64,000 bases of DNA from positions 124,001 to 188,000 of the forward strand of contig JBANDB010000002.1 in assembly GCA_037576215.1 (NCBI GenBank), given 5' to 3'. The notes under the pieces are model-generated. The model searched no databases, was not told the origin of the DNA, and worked only from the letters and a program-made list of their open reading frames with translations. A program made the position numbers and the translations under genes. The DNA comes from Armillaria gallica (taxonomy: Eukaryota; Basidiomycota; Agaricomycetes; Agaricales; Physalacriaceae). Shown here piece by piece: positions 36,001 to 47,220 of the stretch. The stretch's first letter is position 1, and the number at the start of each line of letters is the position of its first letter.

Positions 36001-36714
36001 AGAATACCGGCATCATCAACATTTCAGTCTGGGTTGCACGGATCTACTTCATCTATCAGATTGAAACTGGAATCCTGCTAATTAGTCACGTACCCGTGCC
36101 AGTGGATATGTTCTGTTGCCCATCCGAGTTCTTTCCACGCTTGCATTGAACTTTTTCTATAAGAAATGAGAAGGAGTCATAGAATATAAGTCAAAGTACT
36201 CACTACTACCTGCCTTCAATGCCACCTGTGATGATGTTGATGCTGAATTCTCTTCTTCCACATCGTCATTGCCAAAGCCAGCATTATCAGAAGAGCATTT
36301 CTGGCCAGATGTTCCAGTCATATGAGCCGCATGAGCTGCCTGATGGGATTGCAGCTGCAGCTGGCTGACATTCGAGGGATCAGTTACATGTGAAGTCAAA
36401 ACTACCTGTCTTTTCTGATGCTGATCGGCTGAGCCATCTCCACTGGTGCTAGCTGTAGGCTCATCACCTAATGGAATGATATGTTAATGATAGCCTTGTA
36501 GATATTCATGGTAAATACACCTACCATTGCTAGCTGCACCACCTAGAAATAGAGCCCTGATTCAGAGATGGGACAGTGGTCCAAGTCCGAGGGTGCCCAT
36601 CATATCCGTTTGCCAAACAGGTTGCCATGTTGAAGTAGTCATGACATAACTTTGATTTGCCAATGATGGGACAAGGCCATGGATTAGGAGACGAGCTAAG
36701 ATTTGATTTACCAT
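33011..36714 (-). pseudogene. hAT transposase, multi-exon, partly decayed
   Basis: Pieces in order on the - strand: an N-terminal Ser/Gln-rich region (GDEPTASTSGDGSADQHQ, about 36470-36420). Then a BED-type zinc finger candidate with DIKQFFGPSYKNSDGKYVRN and CLIC (about 35930-35860) and STLCRHCQSKHK (about 35770-35735). Then the catalytic-region blocks EHPSFRNMIDIASQATDGIK (about 35420-35360), ISLTCDAWQASTTDRYFAVT (about 35200-35140), WITCDNASNNSTM (about 34935-34895) and CAAHVINLATQAII (about 34760-34720). Last is the hAT C-terminal dimerisation block LAGDYLAIMASSVSSERAFS (33397-33338), ending at 33011. Frames shift between blocks and some stops are not explained by introns. The start near 36714 is a guess. 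Confidence 0.75.
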
Positions 36715-36899
36715 GGTTTGTTTGTGGACCACTATGCTGACTGTGAGTGAATTATATTGGAATGGTCAGAAGGAAAAGATGCGAACACAATGAGACCGAG
36801 TTCGTCTGTGATTCCCCAGTACCTTGAATGAAAATGGTGAATGATTCATCTTGGACGAGCCTCCAAAACCGATCAAGCTGCATATGACTCCAGTGGAGC

Positions 36900-37600
36900 T
36901 GACGGCGATGGCAAGGCATCAGTGGGGTCAGTTGGTCGAGAGAGAGAGTATCCGGTGCAAAAAATTGACTAAGACATCTGTTAGAAGGATTGTAACGAAG
37001 GGAGAGATCATACTAACCACAGAGAAGAAGGAACAGGGCGCAGTAACCATATACTGTTGTAAAGGCCAGTGGAAAATAGCCATGTAAATGCTTCGGGAAC
37101 AACGAAAGAGAGAAATGAACTACATGGTGTAGTGTGATATCAAGGTAGAGGGCTGTGAGGGCTGGAAGAATGAACAGTGCAAAGCATAAGATGAGAGTGA
37201 CCAAGAACCAGGTGAACGTCTGGCACATTATTGCATTTGGGATGGAAGGGAGTAGCTTGGGACGCAAGCGTTTAATACAAGCTGCATGGAAGATTATTAC
37301 CTCTCAAAGTAATGACCTATGTGAGCATACCTTGTTTGCCCATTGAAGTGGAGAAATTGTCGCAAATTGGGGGTCTTCTTCAGCCTCGGAGCTTGAGTGC
37401 TCCTGTCAGTCACTATATAATCAAAGAAAAACTCTATTTCAATGCTTGTGAGCTCAGAAAGAGGTGCATACATGCCATGGCCACCGGATAAGAGTTTCAA
37501 AGCAAAAATTTGAAAGTACTGCATAGCATAGGAGTTGCAAGGATGGTGACCACAGAAATAGGGAGTAGAAAAGGTGAGAGAAGATAGATATTGAGAGAGA
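36900..37600 (-). other. Hydrophobic frame inside the hAT element, not transposase
   Basis: Upstream of the transposase on the same strand an ATG at 37524 opens MQYFQIFALKLLSGGHGMYA and EFFFDYIVTDRS (to 37297). A second frame (37267-37013) has a strong hydrophobic run FLVTLILCFALFILPALTALY and a second one near FPLAFTTVYGYCALFLLLC. A TCTCTC-rich pyrimidine tract lies just before the first ATG (37540-37620). A GTATGC...ATGCAG intron-like gap separates the parts but phases do not join cleanly. CpG is normal here. It may be captured host sequence or a non-coding 5' region. Confidence 0.3.
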
Positions 37601-37942
37601 GATCGTTCAAGGGATACTGTGCTCTTTATTGAAGGTATATAGACATTGCTGTTTGATGAGTGAGAGCGAGAGAGTGCATGTGAGCTGGCATTGATCGATC
37701 TGATGATCTGAGCTACAAAAAAAGCAATAGAATCACATGGTAAAAATAGCCTATTAGATCCAAATATTTTCTCTCTGTAAGTGGCTCAAAAGCCTGAAGG
37801 ATTTGGGCAGGCTTTGGGCTTGAGCATGAGTGAGCCTGGCCTCAGGCCATTTGAAGCCCATCCCTGGGCTTGGGCAGGCTTGGGCCAAAAACGGGCAGGC
37901 TTTGGGCAGGCTTGGGCTTTAGCCCAAGCCCACACATCACTA

Positions 37943-37950
37943 AGGATTAT
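37943..37950. repeat. hAT target site duplication, right (AGGATTAT)
   Basis: Matches 32867-32874 with one transition. Confidence 0.85.
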
Positions 37951-39073
37951 ATAAGCCATCATCACGTGTCCTGTATTCATGCTTGCCTAGGTCTGTAGGA
38001 AGTGGTGATGGTGATGAAGATAGCTCTGAGAGAGGTCCACTAAATGGTGAGCCAGGAGATGTTACAATGTCAGGAGGGAGAGGTGATGCTGGAGGAGGTG
38101 GACTTGGAGGAGGTGAAGGATTTGATGCTGGAGGATTTTCTGGAGGTGGAAGATCATCATCATCTAGGTTTGAGTCTCCTCCTTGATTGGGCAATGTAGA
38201 AGGATCCAACAAATCTGATAGTGAGGGAAATAGGTCACCAAAGAGATTGGTAAGTGTTTTTGTATTTCCTGGGAAGACTTGCTCATTGAAAACAACATGG
38301 CTGGATATGATGCACTTCTTTGTCACAGGGTTCCAGCATTTCCATGCCTTTGTACCTGATGGATATCCAACAAATATGCATTTCATGGTATGTGGCTGCA
38401 GGCCTCGTCGCTTGTTCTTCTTAACATGAACATAAGCTAAGCAGCCAAAGACACACAAGTTAGAGACATCAGGTTTCTTCTTATGCCAGCCAGTATAAGG
38501 TGTTGTTCCAGAAAGTGGAGCTGTAGGGCAACAGTTGCACACATATACAAATGCAAGCACTGCAAGTCCCCAGAAGGAAGGGGAAAGATGAGCCTCATAG
38601 AGCATGGTAATAGCCCCTCCAGCAATGTCACAATTAGCACATTCTGCAATCCCATTTTGATGGGGCTCATCAGGCTCAGTATGGCGCCTTGATATCCCTG
38701 CCTCTATGCATAATTGGTCAAATTGATGATCCATATACTCCCCACCACCATCCTCTTGCTCCTCTAAGATCTTCAGGCCATGAAAATTTTCAGCATAGGC
38801 TTTATAGCATTTAAATTCAGCCAGTGCATCACTTTTGTGCTTTAGCAGTGCAACAGCCCAAAATTGTAAAGCACCACATATGAATGTGATCCAGTAGCGA
38901 TCACCTTCTGGTGTAGCAACTGGCATGGGTCCCTTGAGATCAGAGAATACAATTGCAAGAGGGTGTGTGGGAAGAAGCGAGGGGCCTTGAGGAATATTGT
39001 GTTGCCTGTGCTTGCCCATAAGACAGGGTTCACAGATTGGATCTAGACTGGATCGTGTGTTATCCATCTTCAT
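37951..39073 (-). pseudogene. copia integrase core, N-terminally truncated
   Basis: The frame gives the end of the zinc domain (CEPCLMGKHRQHNIP) and the rve core with Asp in VFSDLKGPMP, Asp in EEQEDGGGEYMD and Glu in HQNGIAECAN, the DDE triad of retroviral integrases. SFWGLAVLAFVYVCN and CVFGCLAYVHV follow, the usual copia signature, then a Pro-rich linker cut by the hAT insertion after DDGLYNP. ECAN replaces the usual ERKN after the catalytic Glu. The HHCC finger upstream is absent because of the internal deletion. Confidence 0.85.
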
Positions 39074-39687
39074 TCATCAAGTTGGTTGATGGTGAATTTT
39101 TTGGGGCAAAGGGCTTTGATATCCTGCATGGCTCTTGAAACACATCCAACAAGGGTTGAGAGGGACTCATCGTTGTCCTTTCAAATGCTGAATAGGATGT
39201 TATAGGCATTGAATTGGGTACCCAGTTTTTGCTGTTGGTGAATGTCCTTTAGTTTGGACCACATCACTTTGGGCTTTCCTCTAAGGAGACCAATGTGAGC
39301 ACACTGTGATTTATTGATGCAGAGCCAAAGGTATCCCGCTGTGAAAGAACGATCCTGCAGGTATGCTTTCATCTCCTTCTTCTCGGCCTTCATAGGGTCA
39401 TCAGGGTCCACCTGTTCTGGCAGGTCTTCAGTACCATCAAAGTGGCCAAAGAGCCCCTTGATACATATGTAGGCTTCGAAGGAGGGCATGAACTGATTCC
39501 AGTTGTCAGCATGGAGGTTAGGGAATCTACACTTGGTGGAGTCAGCGTCTGAGTCAAGCATCATGGTGTGGGAATAAGAAGACCAGTGAGGTTGATGAGA
39601 ATGTAACAGCTCTTGATAGGTACTGGTGTGACTTTTGAATGGATATTGATGTCTCTTTGGAGGCCATGAGTGAGACGTCAATGTCAA
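39074..39687 (-). pseudogene. copia gag-like N-terminal region
   Basis: A 168-codon frame contains FPNLHADNWNQFMPSFEAYI, DRSFTAGYLWLCINKSQ and MWSKLKDIHQQQKLGTQFNA, the pattern of copia gag (UBN2/DUF4219 type). After the stop at 39181-39183 the neighbouring frame continues DESLSTLVGCVSRAMQDIKA. The zinc knuckle is missing. Confidence 0.75.
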
Positions 39688-39761
39688 ATAAATGGGTTCA
39701 CAAGAGGGAACAAAAAAAGTTTTTTTTTTTTTTGGCTTAGTAATGTGTGGGGCCCATAACC

Positions 39762-39910
39762 TGTTGAGAGCAGGTTATTAGCGCAGCAAGTATGTGCCAG
39801 ACTGGAGATGAAGGTCAAAGAGCTAAAGAGTGTTGACCTTCGATCTCTGATATTTGCTAGCTATGGTTATATAAGATTGATATGAAGGGCATTATACTAC
39901 TACTTCAACA
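39762..39910 (-). repeat. copia 5' LTR (149 bp)
   Basis: Same length as the other LTR, no indels, 16 transitions. Adjacent (39720-39733) lies a run of T. Confidence 0.88.
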
Positions 39911-40005
39911 CATCCCCACCATGACATCGAGTACAATGCAATAGGGCTGAGCTTTTTTGGGTCCCTATTCTATGCATTTTGGATCCAGGTCACAATGACT
40001 CCCAG

Positions 40006-42090
40006 TCATCCCTTGGGGTTCAGGGCTTTCCCCATCACAAACTTGCACTGTCCCTCCAGAGCTGTGAACCTGAGCAGTAGAATGTCCCACTCTTGTCCAA
40101 GCTTGAACTGGCCCAGATATCCATGTGCCTGCCTAAACCAAGGAGCCCAGTTCACTGGATCCATATAGTCTGGTTGCAAGCCTCCTGCAACACTTCCAGG
40201 AAGTGGGGCCTGAGGGAGACGAGGTGGAGTGGGCAGCTTGAACTGGCACAGACTAGGCAACAAAGGTGGATCTGTAGGAGGTGGTGCTGGTTGTCTAACA
40301 GGGCCAAACAGATTGGGACAGTCATTGGGTCCACAGTTCAGAATGAAAGAGCCGGGTAAGTGACCAGGAACTAGCAGCAAAGGATCAATTTGACTCACCT
40401 GCTCGGGTGACAGAGGCTGTGGTTCGATCATATTCGTGATGTCTTTGAGAACGTGTTGTCTCCCTGAGTCAGATCTGTTAGGAGCAACCACTGCCTTGTC
40501 CACCAGTCCCACACCTGTGATGCCTCCCTTCACCGCAGGCCCATTCTCTTTTGACATCATCTTTGCCTTTCCTTGCTTCCCCTTAGCTCCTTTTCTCTTC
40601 AAGATCTTGGCCATTGTTCCCTTCTTGACTTTGGCCATAGTGCTCTTAGAGGCCGATGTCTTCCTCATCTTTTCTTCTTCAGCATGCCCACAGTCTCATC
40701 CACCTCATCATCATCATCATCATCATCAACATCCTTGCTTTGTTTGTCTCTTCTGCATTTTGAGCCTTGCAGCACCATCTCTGAGTCATCTCCATCATTT
40801 GAGGGCGGCAATGCATTGGCAAAGCTGCAGTGATTATCGTTCCAAGGGACATTGGTATGTAAAAAACTTGGGGGCATCGAAGGAAAGGCTACATATGGCA
40901 GAGCTTGGGCCCATTGCTTTTCCTCAGCTATAATATTGTTAGTCTATGAGTGCAACATGGGTAGAAGTGAACTTACAATAGTAAGTGACAAGATAATCCC
41001 CAAGAGCTGCCAAAAAGAACTTGTATCTTTCCTCTCCACACTCTCCCCCTGCAGAGTTGAATCTCCTTGGAATTGGCAACTTATCCATGCCCTTGTGGAT
41101 TCTGTTCATGATAATGCTAGTACCAAGTCATGTACCAATGGCAGTGATGAAAATACCTACCCGATAATATTCACCTGGCCTCCTTTGCACGGTTTGGGTC
41201 CTGCAAGTACTATGTACACCTGCATACCCAACATCTTCACTATCCCCTCTGCCAGTGGAATTAAGATCACTCCAATGTTATCAATTGCTCTATAGTCACT
41301 CATTCAATCATGCTCATCCAAGATGCAAACAGGACAAGGACTTACTTCTGCACATCTTCTGGTGGCAGGAGACTCAGATCAGGGATGACTTCATCCTTTC
41401 CATGCTTCATCTAGTCCACATCCTCCAGAGCCTTCACCTTCCACACTTTCTGCTCCTCCTCCAGAAGCTCTGCAAACACCTTGGCGACAAAACTGGCTTG
41501 GGCAGCTGCACAGTGATTTTTAGGCTTCTTCAACAACTCAAATTTGTGCTCAAATCAAATCTTCAGTGGGCCCATAAAATTCACCTTGGACCAAAGTTGC
41601 TGTGCCATCAACACATGCTACCTTGCCAGCTCCTTGACAGACAACTGTTGCAAAAATGCAGCCACCAGGTCCTGAGCAATTTTCTTCTTCATCAGAGCAA
41701 GCACTGATCCCCTGCTTTCCAGCAAGTGGTAGTTGAGCCAGTTCTTGATAGGCTTCACATCCCAATCATATCAGTATGGCTCTCCTCTGTGACAAAAACT
41801 ATGTGACATACTGTTCCCATTTGGTTGATAACTGCTGCTTTGCACTCCAAGTCCTCATCGGTCTGGTCCTCGTTATCCAGGAACACATTGTTGGCCTGGG
41901 GCTCCTGAATGAGAGGAAGACACCAATGGTACAGGACGAAGTATTTATTGATGGCTGTGGCCACAAATTCTGCTGCAGCTTTAGGGCCCAAAGCATGTTT
42001 CTGAGCATAGGGGGGAAGTTCTGCATGGAGGAAGCTTTGCTGTGGTCCCTTGGCCCAGCCTCACCACAGTTGCGGTAATGGCAGGGTGGG
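40006..42090 (-). pseudogene. Relic of a repeated Agaricomycete gene of unknown function
   Basis: From right to left on the - strand, broken frames give AAAEFVATAINKYFVL (about 41985-41935), FVAKVFAELLEEEQKVWKVK (about 41495-41430), NIGVILIPLAEGIVKMLGMQ and VYIVLAGPKPCKGGQVNIIG (about 41280-41158), and finally the 220-codon frame 40668-40006. That frame has a Lys-rich start, Pro-rich middle and WAPWFRQAHGYLGQFKLGQE. The order resembles a large family of uncharacterised Agaricomycete proteins often found near transposons; this is recognition from memory. Stops and frameshifts are frequent and an Asp run marks 40698-40725. Not functional as it stands. Confidence 0.5.
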
Positions 42091-43180
42091 TCTAGACACG
42101 GTGCTAAGTTTTTCCGAGAACATCAGATAAGATAACAAGCTTACACTGGCCAATATCTAGGCACACTCTCTTCAGTTGCAGTCATCGCTTTCTTTCGGTC
42201 CAGGAAGGTTTGCTAGGTGGTAGCAAGCATTGTAGGTGCCAGAACCTCACTGCCAAAATATTTTCTTACCTCTGCAAATTGAGCAGCACTATTCTTGCTG
42301 ATGTGTTAATGGTGAGTCATCCTGATCTATTATGAGAAACCACAATAACGGTCACAATTTGTCAGGCTTCCTGAACATCACACTATGTGACCTATTTTTC
42401 CTGATGCTCTCTCACCACCACCCTCCCACTTCCCCATGCCATGTTGATGTCCCTTTCCTCTTGACCTTGACCTCTTGTCCTAACATATCTCGCCTTAACA
42501 CACAATGAGGGGATTGTCGGTGCCTCATGGGACCTCAGCATACTTGTGGTGCTCATTTTGGTCAAATGGCTAAGGCTTTCCAACTTCCTTGACGCCAACC
42601 AAAACACCGACACCTCCACCTGTCTGGTTTTATTACCCCCACCACCTCGTACTAGGCTGAACACTCGATGACTGAACAAAAAAACAACCACAACAGCAGT
42701 CAGCCCCCAGTAATGATGCACAAGTCAATGGTCAGTGCGCACAGTCTCTCATTCATTGTACTTTCACTGATGTTTACTTTTTTTCTCTTCAGCGATGTCA
42801 GCCCTTCTCACTGGCACACATTTGAATCCCCAGCAGGCTTCAGCCCTCATCACTGCCATTGTTACCAGTGCTCAAGCCAATGCTCCCTTCACCATGGGAG
42901 GTGGGTCGATTTTATTGCCCCCAGTGTCATCCACTTCTATAATGGCCTCCCAGGCCTGGCTGTATATCTGAGCCTCAATATCCTGGATATAACCACAAAG
43001 CTGTTTGCTGAAAATTGTGGTTATAACCTCAGGATCCGATTCAGTCTCAGCCTAGAAAAAAATTAAATGGGGGGAAATTTTTTTCACTATTCAGCATGAA
43101 TTTTCCCTTTTTTCTGCACAAATTCTGTCCTGTCAATTATTTTGTCATTTGGCATTTTAGACAGTATGTCAGCACATTTA
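42091..43180. other. Unclassified, one exon-like frame at 42796-42972
   Basis: On the + strand MSALLTGTHLNPQQASALIT starts at 42796 directly after a pyrimidine-rich TTTTTTTCTCTTCAG acceptor-like sequence and continues to a stop at about 42970. Its Gln/Ala pattern recalls gag or coiled-coil starts but I cannot place it. Confidence 0.3.
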
Positions 43181-44170
43181 CTAATCACTTGAAAACACAG
43201 CCACTCCATAAATGGATGGGTTGGCTACTGGCTCGGGCAGTATTGAATTTCCTGCCCTCCTGCTCATTGTCTGCCTCCAAAAAATTTGTACAGGTCCAAA
43301 AAATAATATATGTGATGTTCACACTGCTTCCCCACCCACCCATGGTATATTTTGGCTGGACGCAACTGCACACACTTGGATGTGCCTACCATGGGAGTAT
43401 ATCATTCCCAATTGGGTAGGGAAATTTTTTTTTTTTTTTTTTTTCAAATGCAGGGCATATTTCAATACATTATAGCAGTCAATTAGATTGTTTTAAGCAT
43501 ATAATGTATTTTGAAGCTGCATTTCAGCTTCTCTTACTTCACATAATTCCATAAATTTTCTGTTGTGCAAGAAACAAGTGAGAAAAGTGATTTCGGAATT
43601 TGCTGGTCTAATCTCAATTGGCCAGCAGCTCGCAATACCTGGAATTTTAGAATGCTTGAGCAATGCTAGCTCTTAGAAATATACTATGCAGCTCTATTTC
43701 ATATCATTATATTCACAAACAAGCTCTTTTGCTATGCGATGCATCCTATGCCCGAATATTTATTAATCATCATACGAAAATCATCTTAAAAGCACATTTT
43801 CATTGGTATTTTGTGTACCACACTCTTAAATCATAGTATGTACAATGAGAAGTTAAATTTTGTACTAGTTTTGAGAGCCAAAAATGCAAATATGGACCTG
43901 CCCTGAAATTTATACCAGTCAGGTTGACATGGTGCAGAAAACAAGGTAGAAAGAGAACCAATTGGAAATCTCTTTATGGATTCACTTAAGCAAGAAAGTG
44001 AATGGCAAGCTATTTTTGCATGGATTGGGGTAGATTGGAGGTCTTGCAGCAATAGTGGAATATATATAGTAGCAATAGCAAAAAGAATTACACTTGTTGA
44101 GACATTCTGTGGGTTCATAAAACTCATATACACATGAAAATCTAAAAAAATGCAAAGATTTCATTACAAA
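43180..44170 (-). repeat. Repeat R2, right copy, inverted to 29.6-30.65 kb
   Basis: Shares inverted blocks with the left copy (see 29640-30650). Contains a 20-nt T run at 43425-43444. AT-rich and CpG-poor; no coding motif. Confidence 0.45.
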
Positions 44171-44269
44171 ATGGGAAATAACAAAAGTCTGAGGATATTT
44201 GATACACTAAATACCATATACACATATTTTGTACAGCTGGAATATTAGATCCTGTTGATTTCCGGGGCT

Positions 44270-44565
44270 GAGTAGTATGTGTTTCAAGCAAGGGATGTGT
44301 TTTGAGAACATGTTTTGCTTGCTTGATCCCTCCAGACTGAGTGACTGCACAGTGATTGAGTGGCTGTGTGGCATCTTTTTTGTTCCTTTCCTCCACCACC
44401 CCTTCCTTCCTTACCATCTCCCTTGTTGGTATGGCCCATTTTCATGGGCTTATGGTGTGTTTTATTTACTTTCTATACTAATGCATTGGATCTAGATACT
44501 TTAGACACATCCGGAGGCCCCAAGAGCCCCAGTGTCATGCCTGCAGCATGTCTAAGGGTGTAATT
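44270..44565 (-). repeat. Repeat family R1, copy c (terminal part, inverted)
   Basis: The reverse complement gives CTTGGGGCCTCCGGATGTGTC...AAATAAAACACACC...CAGCCACTCAATCACTGTGCAG, the conserved right end of family R1. Confidence 0.6.
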
Positions 44566-46300
44566 TTGCAAAAACATCATACCTTACACATTAGCAATGC
44601 AGAGGCATCGCGAGTGGGCTGACAGTGCAAGTGGCATGCAAAGAAGCAAGGTCACCAAGGTAGAGAGCTCTATAATAGAAAAAGAAACAACAGAATTAAA
44701 ACATAAGGACTTTGTCGTTGCACTGTACCTTACAGGCATGCACAGCAACAAGGCCAAAGGGTGAGCTAGATTGCCAAACCACCCATTTGCAATAGAGGAC
44801 TCAGCTGGAGTGGGATGCAGTTGTATGCGGGCCGAGGCTAATTTAGATAACAACGTGTCTGTAATCTATGATGCATGGTCCCTGGAGATCAGGAAAAACG
44901 ATACCACATGCGGGGTAATCAAGAGAACCCTGGGCATTGCCTAGAAACAGGCTTTGGCCAATGGAAATAGCGAGCGGACTGGAAAGCCGAGGCATTTCTT
45001 GGTTACCAGGTCTAGAATATGATGCTGTCACCTTCGGAGCAGACCCAAAAGCTGAATACGAAGTGTGCTCGGTGATCAAGGATTAAGCAGCTATTGAGTG
45101 CATGCTCACGAGCTACTCTGCTGCTAGGGTGAGCAACGTTGACATTGCTTAGCTCTTTGAGGCTACTAAAAAGAGGAACAAGTGGCATGCTGCCTAGAGC
45201 GCTGGGCCAACTCAGATGAGGAATACCTGGCCGAAAAAGAAGTAAATTACTAAAAATCTGTTTGTAACAATCAATTTCCCATAGTATAAGTAGAGTAGAT
45301 TTTCATGTATTAAAGCAAGCAACCTACCCCCCACATAATGTAATAAAGTTTCAGTTTGGATCTGGACTTGTTGTGCCACATAAGAGTTAGTGACTTCAAG
45401 CCTCAGCTACAACGCAAGTTTAGTGAGCTCACAGAGAAATTGAATAAGAGAGAAATTTTGGATACAAACTTCAGTTTACTGGAGATAAGAAAGAGATTCG
45501 GAAGCAGTGACACTGCGCCTGTCTTGAGAGGTTTACTTGGTTACATCTAAGAGAGAGCTCTGCTCCTTTTCTGGTTCAGTGTAAGAAAGAGAAGTTGTAT
45601 TGTGCCAGCCTCTGTGTAGGTCTAGAAGTAGTTGCAAGGGAATTAGCCAAATTGAGCTGTTCTAGCAGTTGCACGAAGTGTGACAGGTGTGTGCAGTTGG
45701 ACCTCGCGGCATCGTTGTTAGAGCGAGCGCACTGTGTGTGAGGACTTGTGGGGACAGTTTTGAGAATAATTGAGATTTCAGTGGGAGTGCCAAGGGCCTC
45801 CATCATGACAAGTTTGGAAGTCAGGTTTAGCCACTAAGAGAAAGGTGGTATCGTGTGCAGATTAGATCTTGCAGCAGGTCATACTTAGCGAGCTCACTGA
45901 CTGAACTTGGTCGTTTTGTGGATCTGCATATCCATGTGTTTTGTCTTTTGAAATATCCTTTGCCTCAAGGGTTGCATGGTTCACCATGCTCTCTTGTAAA
46001 AAGCTCTGAAGAGATAGAGAATTTGAGATTAGCTTGATAATACTATGTTGTTGCACATATCATTCTAGCGAGCTCACTGAGATAAATTGAGATACTGTCG
46101 GCACACAAGTGGAATTAAAATCCTTGCTCCCCTCTGCACTTAAGGAGATTGTGTGTGTGTGTGTTTTGTGGGATTGAGTTTAGGTTTTGTGTGCATTCAT
46201 GCTAGGCTGTGCTCAGTTTCATGGGTGCCCATCACCAGCCTTGTCACTGGATAGCGACTATTCCATACCCCAGCCTCATGTAAGCCCTCACAGGAGCCAG
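44566..46300. other. No gene recognised; repeated TAGCGAGCTCACTGA motif
   Basis: The 15-mer TAGCGAGCTCACTGA occurs at 45886-45900 and 46066-46080, 180 bp apart, and as TAGTGAGCTCACAGA at 45421-45435. A TG repeat lies near 46148-46164. No coding motif. Confidence 0.4.
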
Positions 46301-47220
46301 CCCTGCATGCAACACCCAAATGGTGACCCTTCATGACCACCATTGACTAGGACAATGCCTCTGCCTCTGCCTCCCCAGCCATTACCCTGAAAACCGGTAC
46401 CATTCCCACCAATCCCCCTACCCCACATCCTCCACATCTGCATTGGGGCCAATCACCCACGCATGGTGATTTTGTACATGGAAACAACCACAGACGAAGT
46501 GGGGGATCCAAAATCAGGTACTATCTGCAAGCATGCCATGGGAACAACTGTTCAGCAATGGGGATGACGACGAAAATGAACATTGGAACGATAATGATGA
46601 TGGTGAGAGCATTGAGGATGGTGTGAGAGCATAGGAGGGGTGTAGAGAAAGGTAGGGCATGGGAAAAGTGGAAGGAGAATGTGCTGAGGAATATGCAGAA
46701 GGGTGGAACAGTACAAGCAGGAGGGCGGGAGGAAGATCGGACTCCCGACATCCAAAAAATGCAACAACAATGATGTCCATCTGGGCATCAAATACACTAC
46801 CTAGTGCATGACAGACAACACAAAAACCACCACCATCCAAGCACCAATGGCCCTGCTGCTGCCACCCCAGCCCAAACCCAACCTGGGCTCCTACTGCCTG
46901 CTCCAGTCACCCCCACGACCCCCATTCTCATGCGTCTCCCATAATTGACACAGGGGAACACAATCCTCAAAGCTGCTTTCCCCCCTGATGTTGCTATCAC
47001 TGCTGACAACAACAATGACCCCCCATCCCCATCCCCACCTGATCCTGGGCCACACAGCTCCCCTACGACCACTATCTGAGCACCACCCCTGTTTTTGACA
47101 CCTGGGAATCCGATGGTGGTTGCAGTTTTCACTGCAGAATACTGGAATGGGCTAGAGGGTGTGAGCAGGAGAGCAGGATGGAGATCGGGTTCCCGGCAGC
47201 CAATGAAGCACCCATGGCTG
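46300..47220 (-). repeat. Repeat family R1, copy d (inverted)
   Basis: The reverse complement carries the GGGGGTGG-rich body and a hydrophobic frame (ALTIIIIVPMFIFVVIP, about 46610-46560), matching copies a, b and e. The terminal block is missing. Confidence 0.5.

Larger units (their letters stand above)
32875..37942 (-). mobile_element. hAT DNA transposon (5068 bp) inserted in copia pol
   Basis: The termini are inverted: TAGTGATGTGTGGGCT at the left and AGCCCACACATCACTA at the right, a typical hAT TAGNG end. The insertion is bounded by 8-bp duplications with one mismatch. Removing insert and one duplication rejoins the copia frame as GLYNP-GPGYGCG. Subterminal arrays of GGGCTTGGGC/AGCCCAAGCC motifs lie inside both ends (32880-32990 and 37800-37935), as expected for transposase binding sites. 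The body carries a decayed transposase gene and, next to the right end, an unrelated hydrophobic frame. CpG is more frequent here than in the surrounding copia, so the insertion is younger. Confidence 0.9.
30917..39910 (-). mobile_element. Ty1/copia LTR retrotransposon, decayed, split by a hAT insertion
   Basis: Two 149-bp LTRs (30917-31065 and 39762-39910) start TGTTGA and end CA, flanked by the 5-bp direct repeat CATCC (30912-30916 and 39911-39915). Coding is on the - strand in copia order: gag-like (39687-39074), integrase (39073-37951), then RT and RNase H (32866-31186) after removing the hAT insert. Without that insert the element is about 3.9 kb, shorter than a full copia. The gag zinc knuckle, protease and integrase N-terminus are missing between 39183 and 39073, so it was internally deleted. 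The LTRs differ at 16 of 149 sites, all transitions. Confidence 0.9.
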
